Numbered from the stretch's first letter, positions 1 to 8,707 are shown. The stretch is 64,000 bases of DNA from Alloclostridium intestinigallinarum (GCA_904393845.1 CAJFNB010000002.1:1-64000); one strand, 5' to 3'. The notes: generated by a model from the letters alone, not told the origin. Program-made: numbers and translations.

Positions 1-902
1 AGCTTCTGCATGAGTTTTCCCGGGAATTTCAGCATCCGCACGAGGGCGTTGTCGAACTTCGCCAGAAATTTGAGCACCTCGTAACTTATTCCCATTATGG
101 GGAGCATCAAAAGCAGTCTCCAACCGAAATCGGCAAGAAATCTGACAACTCCGTTGGACGTCCAGTCGGCTTCAAGACCGCAGATAAGTTCCAGATCGCA
201 CACTGAGAGGACGAGTACGCCGATTATCATTACCAGCACCATAAACGTGGTTCCGCAACGGTCGTGGTAGGTGCTCATCGTCTGCACGCTTTTTACGTCG
301 AGCGGCAGTTCGTTTTCGTATGCGCTTATCGTCTTATGCTCGGCGCCGTGGTACATATATGTGCGGCGTATATCTTTCATAAGCGACGTAAGGAAGATAT
401 ACAGAATGAAAATAACCAGTCTTATGACGCCTTCAAGAAAATTCAGTCCGATATTTACGCCTACGCTCCCCCTGCTTGCTTCGGGAATGAGCGCTTCAAC
501 GCCGTTCCTGCAAAGAAGCGGCAGAAAGACGAATAAAGCCACCGCGAGCGCGACGCCGAGCAGCACGGAAATAAACATGACCACGCTGTAAATATCCACC
601 TTGAAGGTTTTGGCAAGCCATTTTTCAAACTTGGAAGGTTCGCCCTCCTCGTCGCCGAACACTTCCCCGCTGCGCATAAGAGTTTTTATGCCGGTAACCA
701 TCGAACCGAAAAAGCTGAGCACGCCGCGGATGACGGGTATGCGGTAGAGAATATTTTTATCCTTGACAGGCTTTATATATCTGCTTTCGACCGCAATGCC
801 GCCCTCTTCCAGGCGCACGGCGGTGGCAATGCTGCGCTCGCCGCGCATCATCACTCCTTCGATGACTGCCTGTCCTCCGATTTTGCTGCTTCTTTTTCTC
901 AT
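1..902 (-). CDS. DUF1385 (YqhQ-type) membrane protein, C-terminus cut by window edge
   Basis: I translated this frame from the ATG at 902 to the left edge; it stays open, so the gene is partial at its 3' end. It begins MRKRSSKIGGQAVIEGVMMRG, the typical start of the DUF1385 family. Two further family hallmarks follow: YHGAEHKTI near residue 187 and YHDRCGT near residue 216. Hydrophobic segments lie around residues 104-126, 155-175, 220-240 and 260-285, so it is a multi-pass membrane protein. TAAAGG stands a few bases before the start and serves as ribosome binding site. The biochemical role of DUF1385 is not established. In many Clostridia it sits between rpmE and prmC/prfA, and rpmE is indeed the upstream neighbour here. 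Confidence 0.9.
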   Translation of the reverse strand, partial: MRKRSSKIGGQAVIEGVMMRGERSIATAVRLEEGGIAVESRYIKPVKDKNILYRIPVIRGVLSFFGSMVTGIKTLMRSGEVFGDEEGEPSKFEKWLAKTFKVDIYSVVMFISVLLGVALAVALFVFLPLLCRNGVEALIPEASRGSVGVNIGLNFLEGVIRLVIFILYIFLTSLMKDIRRTYMYHGAEHKTISAYENELPLDVKSVQTMSTYHDRCGTTFMVLVMIIGVLVLSVCDLELICGLEADWTSNGVVRFLADFGWRLLLMLPIMGISYEVLKFLAKFDNALVRMLKFPGKLMQK

Positions 903-960
903 ATACCTTTATTTTTATTCGCGCGCGGAATATAAACGAACAAGCGTATTGCTACGCTTG

Positions 961-997
961 TACGAAAAATAAAGTGCAAAGAAAGCTCTTTGCACTT
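961..997 (-). terminator. Intrinsic terminator after rpmE
   Basis: A perfect 10-bp stem (972-981 with 988-997, loop 982-987) is followed on the minus strand by TATTTTTCG. A second perfect 9-bp hairpin (940-948 with 953-961) lies just downstream. Together they separate rpmE from the DUF1385 gene. Confidence 0.8.
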
Positions 998-1008
998 CGG
1001 CAAAATTC

Positions 1009-1218
1009 CTACTTGTTGCGGTTGAAACGCTTGTTGAACTTCTCCACTCTGCCGCCGGAATCCACGAGCTTCTGCTTGCCGGTGAAATAAGGATGGCACT
1101 TGTTGCAGACTTCCACTTTGATCACGTCGCCTTTCTTCGTGGTGCCGCAGACGAACTTGGAGCCGCAGGCGCACTCGAATACCGCGTCATGATATTCAGG
1201 CTGTATATTCTCGTTCAT
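1009..1218 (-). CDS. rpmE: 50S ribosomal protein L31, zinc-binding form
   Basis: The 69-residue product is the usual length for L31. It carries the Zn ribbon of the C+ form: Cys16, Cys18, Cys38 and Cys41 (CAC and CNKC), followed by the conserved HPYFTGKQK motif. L31 binds the central protuberance of the large subunit and takes part in the intersubunit bridge; the C+ form also acts as a zinc store when replaced by a C- paralogue under zinc limitation. No C- copy is seen in this window. The start follows a good ribosome binding site (AGAGGTG) and a consensus SigA promoter at 1251-1279. It is followed by tandem hairpins and then the DUF1385 gene. Confidence 0.97.
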   Translation of the reverse strand: MNENIQPEYHDAVFECACGSKFVCGTTKKGDVIKVEVCNKCHPYFTGKQKLVDSGGRVEKFNKRFNRNK

Positions 1219-1250
1219 ATTATCACCTCTGAATCTTTATTGCGTAGTCA

Positions 1251-1279
1251 ATTATACATACTTTCGTAAGGCAAGTCAA
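1251..1279 (-). promoter_or_regulatory. SigA promoter of rpmE
   Basis: Minus strand TTGACT, 17-bp spacer, TATAAT. The predicted leader is about 26 nt and contains AGAGGTG before the ATG. Confidence 0.8.
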
Positions 1280-1342
1280 GCATAAAAACGTTTTATTTGA
1301 AAAATTGTAAACGGGCGTGCGGAATAATTTTGGATTTTCGCC

Positions 1343-1371
1343 TTGATATTTGTCGGGAGAGGTGCTATAAT
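1343..1371 (+). promoter_or_regulatory. SigA promoter of the MDR-like gene
   Basis: TTGATA, 17-bp spacer, TATAAT. Transcription would start near 1378, giving a leader of about 20 nt that holds the AAGGAG ribosome binding site. Confidence 0.8.
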
Positions 1372-1397
1372 GTGTTTACGCGATACAAGGAGATTAT

Positions 1398-2372
1398 ATG
1401 AATTATTGGATTTTCGACGGCGATTGTAAGGTAAGAGCGGCGGAGGAAAAGGACGCTTCCGACGCCGATTCGTGCGGCAAAGCGGGCGAATCCGCCGCCA
1501 AAGTAAAGATTATCCGCGCAAGCATAGACAACAGCGATATATACGCATACACGCGCGGCGGGGGTGAAAGCGTAGTGCCCTCCTCGTCCGCGACGGCGCT
1601 CGTGAGCCTGTGCCCTTCCGGCGAGTTCAAAAGCGGCCAGCGCGTTTTTCTTTCCAGCTACAGCAAGGTGAAGTCGGATACCCGCGGCATGGGGTATCTG
1701 CGCGACTACGCCTGCGTTCCCACGGATAACATATACGAACTTCCCGATTCCATCGCCGATAACGACGTCGTGTTTATCGACACCGTCGCCAAAGCCTGCA
1801 ATCTTATAGACAAGCTGGACATCCGTCCTTCGCAGACGGTGATTGTAAACGGTGTTTCCGTGATAAATCTCATCATCGCGCAGCTTTTGCGCTATCACCA
1901 GGCTCTGCCGATAATGATAGACAGCGACGACGACAAACTCGCCCTGGCGCAGGATCTGGGCGTGGACTTCATTATCAACAGTTCGCAGGAAAACGTGCCT
2001 TATATGGTCAAAAGTTTTACCTCGGGTAAAATGGCGAACGCGCTGGTGGTGGACCTGGACATTCTTTCCGATATGGACGAGCTGCCCTACTGTCTTGCCA
2101 TGGGCGGCAAAATAGCCCTCGTGAACGCAAACAGCGCGGTAAAATGCTTCAAGATAGACTTTGTCAATATACTCAGCCGCGAACTTTCCATGTTCGGAAT
2201 AAAGGACGGCGACGGCAAAGTTTCCATGGCGATAAACCTGCTTGCCATGGACAAAGTAAAAGTATCCCCCCTGACAGGGGAAGTTGTGGGCTTTGCGCAA
2301 GTTCCCGAACTCATGCAGAAGATGGACGGGAAACTTTCGCCCAAAATGAATATAGTCAAATGTAATTGCTGA
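1398..2372 (+). CDS. MDR-superfamily (zinc-free alcohol dehydrogenase-like) protein with degenerate nucleotide motif
   Basis: The 324-residue protein has the layout of a medium-chain dehydrogenase/reductase: an N-terminal GroES-like part (FKSGQRVFLSS near residue 78, then a YLRDYACVP strand) and a Rossmann-like part from about residue 120 to 260. The usual glycine-rich loop GxGxxG is not present; at its place stands VNGVSVINLI. No Cys/His/Glu pattern for catalytic or structural zinc is visible. It may bind a cofactor differently, or have lost catalysis. It is transcribed alone from its own promoter with a strong AAGGAG site, and its last 17 bases overlap the end of the convergent murC gene. 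Substrate unknown. Confidence 0.6.
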   Translation: MNYWIFDGDCKVRAAEEKDASDADSCGKAGESAAKVKIIRASIDNSDIYAYTRGGGESVVPSSSATALVSLCPSGEFKSGQRVFLSSYSKVKSDTRGMGYLRDYACVPTDNIYELPDSIADNDVVFIDTVAKACNLIDKLDIRPSQTVIVNGVSVINLIIAQLLRYHQALPIMIDSDDDKLALAQDLGVDFIINSSQENVPYMVKSFTSGKMANALVVDLDILSDMDELPYCLAMGGKIALVNANSAVKCFKIDFVNILSRELSMFGIKDGDGKVSMAINLLAMDKVKVSPLTGEVVGFAQVPELMQKMDGKLSPKMNIVKCNC

Positions 2373-3714
2373 CTATATCCGCAACGCGCCACACGGTGCC
2401 TGCGCCCATTACGAGCAGTATATCCCCCGCCGACGTCTTGCCAAGCGCAAGCTCGGCGGCTTTTTTATAGTCGGCGGCGTAACTTGCGCGGGTATTGCCC
2501 AGCACCGCAAGACGACGGTAAAGGTCGTAGCCGCTCCCCGACGGAGTGTATTCCTCCCTTGCCTTGTACGCGGGAAGCACTATTACTTCGTCCGCAAGCG
2601 AAAGCGCGGATATGAATTCCTTCATAAGGGCGCGCGTCCGCGAAAACGTATGCGGCTCGAATACCGCGACCACCCGCTTTTTGCAACTCTGCCTGGCGGT
2701 GGCGATTGCCGCTTCTATCTCTCCCGGGTGGTGGGCGTAATCGTAAACGACGCTTGCACCCCCTGCCGTTTTCCCCTTGTGCTCGTACCTTCCTTTGACT
2801 CCGCCAAACGCGCTCAGCGCGCAGGCGCAGATATCGTCGCTTATCCCGCATTCCCCCGCAACCGCGTAAGCCGCAAGGCAGTTTGCGATATTGTGCTTGC
2901 CTTCCACTTTCATCTCCACAAACGCGCGCTTTACCCCGCACTTTGCCAGAAAGAAGGAATATCTGCCGCCCGAATACTTCACTTCCTCGGGATAAATGTC
3001 CGCGCCGCGCGTATAGCCGAAAGTAACCACCCTTCTTCCCGTCAGATTGAGCATTCTTTCCGCCGTGGCGGAACACACGATACAGCCGTCCTTCGACGTG
3101 TTTGCGATAAGCGCGTCGTACGCCGCCACCATATCGTCCATATCCCTGTAACAGTCGGGGTGGTCGAACTGCAAATTCAGAACCGCCGTAACATACGGCG
3201 ACAGCGTGAGAAAACTGCGGTTGTATTCGCACGCTTCGGTCACAAACCATTCGTTTCCGCAACTGACGATTCCTCCCGTATTCCCCTTTACCGCGCCGCC
3301 TATATGTCCCGTAAACGACATTCCCGCCCGCGAAAATATTTCGCAGAGCATGGCGGTCACGGTGGTTTTGCCGTGCGTGCCAGATACCGCAACGGTCTTG
3401 TCAAATTTTTTCGACAGCAGCCCTAAGAATGCTTTTCTCTCCAAAGTGGGGATATGCTGCGCCCTTGCGGCGGCAAGCTGGGGGTGAAAATACGGAATTG
3501 CGGCGGAAAAGACGACCATATCGCACTCGCCGATAAAATCGGTACAATCCGACGGCAGAATATGTACCCCGCTCCTCTTCAGGTCCTCAAGGTCAAGCCC
3601 CGCGGCGTCGTCGCTTCCGGAAACGAGTATTCCACGGGCGGCGCAAAAGCGCGCAAGCGCGCGCATACTGACTCCGCCCACTCCCACAAAATGAATATTT
3701 CTAACATTGTCCAT
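2356..3714 (-). CDS. murC: UDP-N-acetylmuramate--L-alanine ligase
   Basis: MurC adds L-alanine to UDP-MurNAc in the cytoplasm, the first amino acid of the peptidoglycan stem. The 452-residue length is typical. Visible motifs: N-terminal nucleotide-binding loop FVGVGGVSM (9-17), ATP P-loop SGTHGKTT (111-118), a Mur ligase middle domain with LNLQFDHPD near 190 and EGKHNIANCLAA near 275, and the C-terminal DYAHHPGEI motif near 330 that marks MurC among Mur ligases. The only usable start has no Shine-Dalgarno sequence; a perfect TATAAT ends five bases before the ATG (3720-3725), and a second -10 box with a CGGACA-like -35 lies about 45 bases further upstream. The gene is isolated here and converges with the MDR-like gene. 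Confidence 0.97.
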   Translation of the reverse strand: MDNVRNIHFVGVGGVSMRALARFCAARGILVSGSDDAAGLDLEDLKRSGVHILPSDCTDFIGECDMVVFSAAIPYFHPQLAAARAQHIPTLERKAFLGLLSKKFDKTVAVSGTHGKTTVTAMLCEIFSRAGMSFTGHIGGAVKGNTGGIVSCGNEWFVTEACEYNRSFLTLSPYVTAVLNLQFDHPDCYRDMDDMVAAYDALIANTSKDGCIVCSATAERMLNLTGRRVVTFGYTRGADIYPEEVKYSGGRYSFFLAKCGVKRAFVEMKVEGKHNIANCLAAYAVAGECGISDDICACALSAFGGVKGRYEHKGKTAGGASVVYDYAHHPGEIEAAIATARQSCKKRVVAVFEPHTFSRTRALMKEFISALSLADEVIVLPAYKAREEYTPSGSGYDLYRRLAVLGNTRASYAADYKKAAELALGKTSAGDILLVMGAGTVWRVADIVSNYI

Positions 3715-3822
3715 ATCACATTATATGCCGCAAAAGGTCGTATTTTGAGTGATTATAATATAAAAAGGAATACGCTGTCCGTACCGCTACCGGCACGGGC
3801 GGAACAGCCGTTTCGCCGCCAT

Positions 3823-3855
3823 GAATATAAAAGCGGCGGTAAAACTTACCGCCGC
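3823..3855 (-). terminator. Intrinsic terminator of the sulfatase-kinase operon
   Basis: A perfect 10-bp stem (3833-3842 with 3846-3855) with a 3-base loop, followed on the minus strand by TTTTATATTC. It lies 28 bp after the FGGY kinase stop. Confidence 0.8.
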
Positions 3856-3882
3856 ACCCGGAAACGCAATTGCAAACAGCCC

Positions 3883-5439
3883 TTACAGCTTTTTGTTCTT
3901 GTTCATATTGTATATGTTGAAATATATGTGCCTTACGGAAGGATATATCTTCACGTACGCCTTTTCGTACAGCTCGCGGTAAATCGCGGCGTTTTTCGGG
4001 TCGGGGCTGAATATGTCTTTCAGGTGCACCATGTTTTCAACGGCTTCTTCCCTGCCGCTGAACAGACCGAGCGCGATAAAGCACGCCATAGAGGCTCCCA
4101 GACCGCTGGTTTCAAACGTCTGAACTCGGTAAACGTCCCTTCCGAATATGTCCGCGGCTATGCGGCACACGGCGTCGCTGGAAGAACCACCGCCCGAAAG
4201 GGCTATCCTCTTTACCTTTATACCCGCGCGGCGCTCCATGTTTTCCAGCCCTTCGAGCAGCGCGAAATCTATGCCCTCAACTATCGCGCGGTACATATGG
4301 TGACGTGTGTGCATATCGGAAAATCCCATCATCAGTCCCCTTGCCTCGGGCGTGGTAAGACCCGGTCCCCAATAGGGCTGGACGAGAAGTCCCTTGCTAC
4401 CCGGCGGAATCTGCTCCATATACTCGTCGAGCACCTTTTCCGCGATAACTCCGCGCTCTTTTGCTTCCTGCTGTTCGTGCAGGGCAAACTGCTCCCTGAA
4501 CCAGCTGACCATCCAATAGCCGCGGAATATCTGTATTTCGGGATTGAATCTGTTCGGCGCAACCGCCGTATACGCCGGCATGAACGGGGTCGGCTCTACA
4601 TATTTTTTCGTGGTTATCTGTACGGAAGCCGCCGTGCCGTAGGATACCGAAGCAACCGTGCCGTCTATCGCGCCCACGCCGAAGGTTTCACACGCCTTGT
4701 CCGCGCCCGAAGCCACGACGGGAATACCTTCCGGTATGCCGCTTTCTTCCGCCGCCCGTGCGGTTATCCTGCCAATTACCGTGCACGGCTCGACGAGTTC
4801 GCACATTTTTTCCACGGGTGTGCCGAACACGGGGAAAGTAAGTCCGCGGGTGCTCATCCACGTCCTGCGGCGGTAATCGTAGGGGAATTTCGCCGCCTGA
4901 CCCGCCTTGCTGTCCGCAAGACGTCCCGTGAGTTTGTAAGTATAGAAGGCGGAAGGCATGACTATCTTTGCCGTTTTCGCCCATACGTCGGGTTCGTTTA
5001 CGCGCACCCAGTTGGTGTAACAGGTGCGGCGCTGTACGTTCACCACTTCCTTCATGCCCGCTATGCCGTAAAGTATCCTGTTGAACAAAGGCAGCTTGTC
5101 CGGGCATTCCACTTCACGCTTGTCCAGCCAGAAAATGGCTTTCCTGCTCGGCTTGCAGTCCTTATCCAGAAATACGAGGGAATTCCTTATGGACGTAACG
5201 GAAACGGCGACGATGTCCTTCCACCTTTCGCCCAACTTCTCCTTCGCCTGCATGGATACGCTGCACATATCGCGCCATATGCTCTCGCAGTCCGCTTCCG
5301 CCTGCTGACTGCCGTCGGAAATATAAAGTTCGCCCTGTTTTTTAACTATGAGCACGGGATTGCCGCGGGTATCGAAAACCAGGGCGCGGGTTGCCTGCGT
5401 GCCTACGTCGAATATTAAAGCCAGCTCAGTTCCTTTCAT
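3883..5439 (-). CDS. FGGY-family carbohydrate kinase
   Basis: The 518-residue length fits the FGGY family (xylulokinase, glycerol kinase, ribulokinase and others), cytoplasmic enzymes that phosphorylate sugars or polyols with ATP. The N-terminus FDVGTQATRALVFD is the phosphate-1 motif of the actin/hexokinase fold, GADKACETFGVG near residue 245 begins the second half, and ALSGGGSSSDAVCRIAAD near 405 is the adenosine motif typical of the family. The exact sugar cannot be read from sequence; it is not a clear glycerol kinase. It is the last gene of a five-gene operon, starting 10 bp after the upstream PAP2 gene. Its place behind a sulfatase suggests, as inference, phosphorylation of a sugar released by desulfation. 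Confidence 0.88.
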   Translation of the reverse strand: MKGTELALIFDVGTQATRALVFDTRGNPVLIVKKQGELYISDGSQQAEADCESIWRDMCSVSMQAKEKLGERWKDIVAVSVTSIRNSLVFLDKDCKPSRKAIFWLDKREVECPDKLPLFNRILYGIAGMKEVVNVQRRTCYTNWVRVNEPDVWAKTAKIVMPSAFYTYKLTGRLADSKAGQAAKFPYDYRRRTWMSTRGLTFPVFGTPVEKMCELVEPCTVIGRITARAAEESGIPEGIPVVASGADKACETFGVGAIDGTVASVSYGTAASVQITTKKYVEPTPFMPAYTAVAPNRFNPEIQIFRGYWMVSWFREQFALHEQQEAKERGVIAEKVLDEYMEQIPPGSKGLLVQPYWGPGLTTPEARGLMMGFSDMHTRHHMYRAIVEGIDFALLEGLENMERRAGIKVKRIALSGGGSSSDAVCRIAADIFGRDVYRVQTFETSGLGASMACFIALGLFSGREEAVENMVHLKDIFSPDPKNAAIYRELYEKAYVKIYPSVRHIYFNIYNMNKNKKL

Positions 5440-5449
5440 AATTGCCTTT

Positions 5450-6382
5450 TCACAGATATTTGTAGATAAAACCGTCGGGTTTCGCCTCGTAACCCCTGAA
5501 AAACGCTATTCCATAGGTCACAGACATTACCACAGTACTTATTATCGCACCTGCGGCGACGTCTGTCAAGTAGTGATCGCCGCTCATTATCCTGCCCAGC
5601 ATACTGCACGCGATAAACAACACCGCAAGCACGGAATAGATTATCCTGTATATCGGCTCGTCGTCGTTTATCCACAGCAGCGGCGCGAACATCAGAATAC
5701 CCGCGCAGCACGCCGCATGACCGGAAAAGAAGGAATCGCCGTCGAAGGAGGAAACCGTGTACCATGCGGTAAATTCCGCTCCGTCCCATACCTCGTAAGG
5801 GCGCGCCCTGCCCCAAAGCAGTTTTACGCCTTCAGTAAGAACGACGATTATTAGGGCGGCTATAATGGTTGCTATCGCCCATTTTTTCCAGCTTTGCAGC
5901 TTTTCGGCGGATATGCGCGGAAAAATTATGGTCAACAGGGTGAATACCGCCACTCCCGCCATACCGCACATTGCCAGCGACATGAGCAGTTCGCTTGTTA
6001 TCATGTCGAATACGTCCTTGAACATGAACGAAGCGCACGCGACCCCGCCCAGGCAGTAAACGACCTTTCTTATTATATACCACGCAGCGGCGCCGCGCTC
6101 TTTCCTGACGGCGCGCGCCGGGGCTTCTCCGTCCTCCGCCGCGGTCATACTCCGCACGCTGTCGGGACGGCGCACGGTAAAAAACGCCGCCGCGCAGGCA
6201 AACGCCGCCGCCAGAAACAGAGGCATTTTCCCGATTGCTTCCGTGGTTACCGTGATTATTCCCTTTCCCGTATAGAGTTTTTCCGCAATCAATCCGTCAT
6301 AAACCGATCCCGCCGCAAGAAGGGCGGCGAAAACCGCCAGCAATACCGCCTGGGCAATTATGCCGTATTTTCTCGTACTCAT
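5450..6382 (-). CDS. PAP2-family membrane phosphatase (RP-type, altered SGH motif)
   Basis: A 310-residue polytopic protein of the PAP2 superfamily, whose members dephosphorylate lipid phosphates such as phosphatidic acid, phosphatidylglycerol phosphate or undecaprenyl pyrophosphate at the membrane. Motif 1 is K187-x6-RP (KLLWGRARP), motif 2 is F219-S-G-H222 and motif 3 is R264-x5-H270-x3-D274. Motif 2 normally reads PSGH, so proline is replaced by phenylalanine; the first residue of motif 3 is Gly instead of Ser. Hydrophobic helices lie near 8-28, 52-70, 105-122, 132-153, 170-187, 222-237, 248-266 and 275-295. Its start overlaps the end of the next PAP2 gene by 4 bp (ATGA), so translation is probably coupled. 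Confidence 0.85.
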   Translation of the reverse strand: MSTRKYGIIAQAVLLAVFAALLAAGSVYDGLIAEKLYTGKGIITVTTEAIGKMPLFLAAAFACAAAFFTVRRPDSVRSMTAAEDGEAPARAVRKERGAAAWYIIRKVVYCLGGVACASFMFKDVFDMITSELLMSLAMCGMAGVAVFTLLTIIFPRISAEKLQSWKKWAIATIIAALIIVVLTEGVKLLWGRARPYEVWDGAEFTAWYTVSSFDGDSFFSGHAACCAGILMFAPLLWINDDEPIYRIIYSVLAVLFIACSMLGRIMSGDHYLTDVAAGAIISTVVMSVTYGIAFFRGYEAKPDGFIYKYL

Positions 6383-7434
6383 TCTTCTCCTTTTTCCCGC
6401 GGCTTACCGCAATCGGCATCCGCGCCGCCATTGTCCGTTCCGTTTTGTGCGGACGTGTTTTCGACTTCTTCTCCCCCTTCGGCCGATCCGTCGGCAACCG
6501 CGGCGGTTTTTTCCTTAAAAGTAAACTCGTACTTGCCGTTTCTGAAGAACAGCCAGCGCGTGAGCACGAAGATAAGATACGTTATGTAGCCGCCCGCAAG
6601 CACGTCGGAAAGGAAGTGCGCGCAGTTGACTATTCTCGAAACCGCCACCAGGACGGTGAATATGAAACAACCCGTATTTATTACCGCCCTTGCGCGGAAG
6701 TTGTTCAGCCTGGGGAACACGTCGCACAGCGCCGCGAGAATAAATATATTCGCCGCCGAAGAGGTGTGTCCCGAAGGGAAAGATTTGTACGCTTCTTCCC
6801 CGTTGCCGATATTTACCACGTACCAGGGCGTGAAGCCTTCCGTAGTGCCTGCGGAAAGCATATCGCGGTATCTCATTCTGCCCCAAAGCATTTTCATTAT
6901 CTGCATCACGATAAGCGCCGCAACCATGAATACGAGCGCGAAAAGCGCGAATTTCAGCAGTCTTTTCATCGTTTCGGGCTTTATCAGACTGCCCACCCAA
7001 AGCCCGAACGCTCCGCCGGCAAAACCGCCGAACACCGCGAACATGGTAAGTCCGGGGATTCCGTAGACGGCGTCTATCCTTCCGGGTTTGGTACCCGCGT
7101 ATATCCACATAAAATAACCCAGCCAGCTGAGCGCAAGACCGAATATCCGCATGAAAATGCGCGCGCGTCTATCTTTGAAGTTCGCCGCATTGTAGAAGAA
7201 TACCGGCGCGCAGAAAGGCAGAACCAGATAGGACGGCCATTCCCCGACCACCTCGAAGAAGGTGCCGAAGAGGTTGTTCATGTCGCCTATCGCCTGACTT
7301 ATCTGCAAGTCGTAAAACGCCGCTACCGCCATGAGCCCCGCAAATCCGAAAAACGAGGCTATGTTAAGACCGATATAAAGCCTGCTTCTGAACTTTGCGT
7401 CGTTGAGTTTGCCTGTGAGAGATACGTTGTCCAT
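6379..7434 (-). CDS. PAP2-family membrane phosphatase (RY-type motif 1)
   Basis: A 351-residue polytopic paralogue of the adjacent PAP2 gene. Motif 1 is K181-x6-R188 but the following proline is Tyr189 (KMLWGRMRY), motif 2 is intact (P220-S-G-H223) and motif 3 is intact (S266-R-x5-H273-x3-D277). The two neighbouring copies thus each keep the motif that the other has altered. The C-terminus carries an acidic, low-complexity tail of about 45 residues (rich in Glu, Gly, Asp), predicted to be cytosolic. It lies in the same operon as the sulfatase and lipoprotein, 46 bp after the latter. Likely substrate is a lipid phosphate or pyrophosphate; this is family knowledge, not shown by context. Confidence 0.85.
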   Translation of the reverse strand: MDNVSLTGKLNDAKFRSRLYIGLNIASFFGFAGLMAVAAFYDLQISQAIGDMNNLFGTFFEVVGEWPSYLVLPFCAPVFFYNAANFKDRRARIFMRIFGLALSWLGYFMWIYAGTKPGRIDAVYGIPGLTMFAVFGGFAGGAFGLWVGSLIKPETMKRLLKFALFALVFMVAALIVMQIMKMLWGRMRYRDMLSAGTTEGFTPWYVVNIGNGEEAYKSFPSGHTSSAANIFILAALCDVFPRLNNFRARAVINTGCFIFTVLVAVSRIVNCAHFLSDVLAGGYITYLIFVLTRWLFFRNGKYEFTFKEKTAAVADGSAEGGEEVENTSAQNGTDNGGADADCGKPREKGEE

Positions 7435-7480
7435 ATTTTCACCTTATGCGGCAAAGCCGCCCCGTTATTCTGCGTTAAAC

Positions 7481-8707
7481 TTATTCCTGCTTATCGTCGC
7501 AGACGCCGAACAGTTCCCGTTCGCTTTCGGCGGCTTCACGCGCTTCGCGTTCGGCAGCTTTCTTCGCGTTCACCTTTTTGGCTACGACTGCGGCGACTGC
7601 AATTATCACCGCGCACAGCGCAAGAACTCCCGCGACAGTGCCGGCTATCTCGCCCGCGCTCATTACCTTGCCGTCGGCGTTTTCGGTAGCGTAGTCGAAC
7701 AGTTCGTTATTCCTTTCTACGGCTTTATTCGTCGTAAACGCGTTTACGTAATCCGCCATAATATAGCCGCTCTCTTCCTCGTCGTAGGCAAAGTACACGT
7801 CCGCGTCATATATGTTGTCCAACGACAAGACCATGGAAAAATTATACCTTTCCAGAATGGAAATGCTCTTTATATGTCCGTCTGCCCACATTTCAAAGTC
7901 CATTTCAAGCGATTCGTACCTTACGTTTCCTCCGCCCTGCTTAGCAAGATTCAACTCGAGAAGACGCAGATAGTCCTGTGTGACGACGTCGTTTGCGAAT
8001 ACGACGGAAAAAGCGTAAACACCCTCCTCTTCGTCATACACCGGCTCGGTGGCGGACTGCACGCACCCGTCCACAAGCGCGTTAGCCGCCGTGTCGTAAA
8101 TGTTGTAGGTAAACACTTTCGTGGGATCGTTGCATACTTCCGTGTTGTATCTTTCCAGATCCGTGCCGTAGTCCGTATATTCGAACCGAGCGCCTTCGGC
8201 TACCCTGACCATTCCGATATCGTCGTTGAATGAAAGCGCGTTGCCCGAAACTGTGCGGTAATTTATGTTTCCTCCGTTCACGACAGCCTCTTCTATTCTC
8301 CTGCTGCCCGACACCGCGCCAGCCGAGATAACCAGGTGGTAAGCCTGCGACGCGAGCGGATCGTTCTCCGAATACACTCCCTTCCTTATCTTATACCCGT
8401 CTATATACTGCTGGTTGAAGGCAATTTCCGTTCCGGGCGGCGTGGTTGTATTCGTGCTGTAATTTTCGGAAACGACGTAGGGAGCGGCGTAATAGTTGTA
8501 AAAGCCGACCTCCATCATCTCTTCCGCGGACATATCGGAACTTATGCCCTTTGCGGCGTCCGCTTCCGGCGCGCCCATATTGCGTACCGACGATACCAGA
8601 TCTTCCAGATTATCCGAACGCTCGGCGCAAGCGGAAAACGCCAGCCCCGCCGCCATTACGGCAGTTACTAAAAGCGCCGCAAGCACGTTTTTTCTTTGCT
8701 TTTTCAT
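7481..8707 (-). CDS. Predicted lipoprotein with C-terminal membrane anchor, unknown function
   Basis: A 408-residue protein I cannot place in a family. It starts with a positively charged signal peptide and a lipobox-like LAFSAC (Cys at residue 27), so the N-terminus is probably lipid-modified and extracytoplasmic. The body (30-350) is acidic and rich in Tyr, Asn and Asp, with beta-strand-like patterns. A hydrophobic segment near 353-378 is followed by a basic stretch (KKVNAKKAAERE) and an acidic end, as in a C-terminal transmembrane anchor with a cytosolic tail. The same plan recurs in the 1402-residue surface protein further along. Its ATG overlaps the sulfatase stop by 4 bp, so the two are probably translated together. 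Confidence 0.7.
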   Translation of the reverse strand: MKKQRKNVLAALLVTAVMAAGLAFSACAERSDNLEDLVSSVRNMGAPEADAAKGISSDMSAEEMMEVGFYNYYAAPYVVSENYSTNTTTPPGTEIAFNQQYIDGYKIRKGVYSENDPLASQAYHLVISAGAVSGSRRIEEAVVNGGNINYRTVSGNALSFNDDIGMVRVAEGARFEYTDYGTDLERYNTEVCNDPTKVFTYNIYDTAANALVDGCVQSATEPVYDEEEGVYAFSVVFANDVVTQDYLRLLELNLAKQGGGNVRYESLEMDFEMWADGHIKSISILERYNFSMVLSLDNIYDADVYFAYDEEESGYIMADYVNAFTTNKAVERNNELFDYATENADGKVMSAGEIAGTVAGVLALCAVIIAVAAVVAKKVNAKKAAEREAREAAESERELFGVCDDKQE

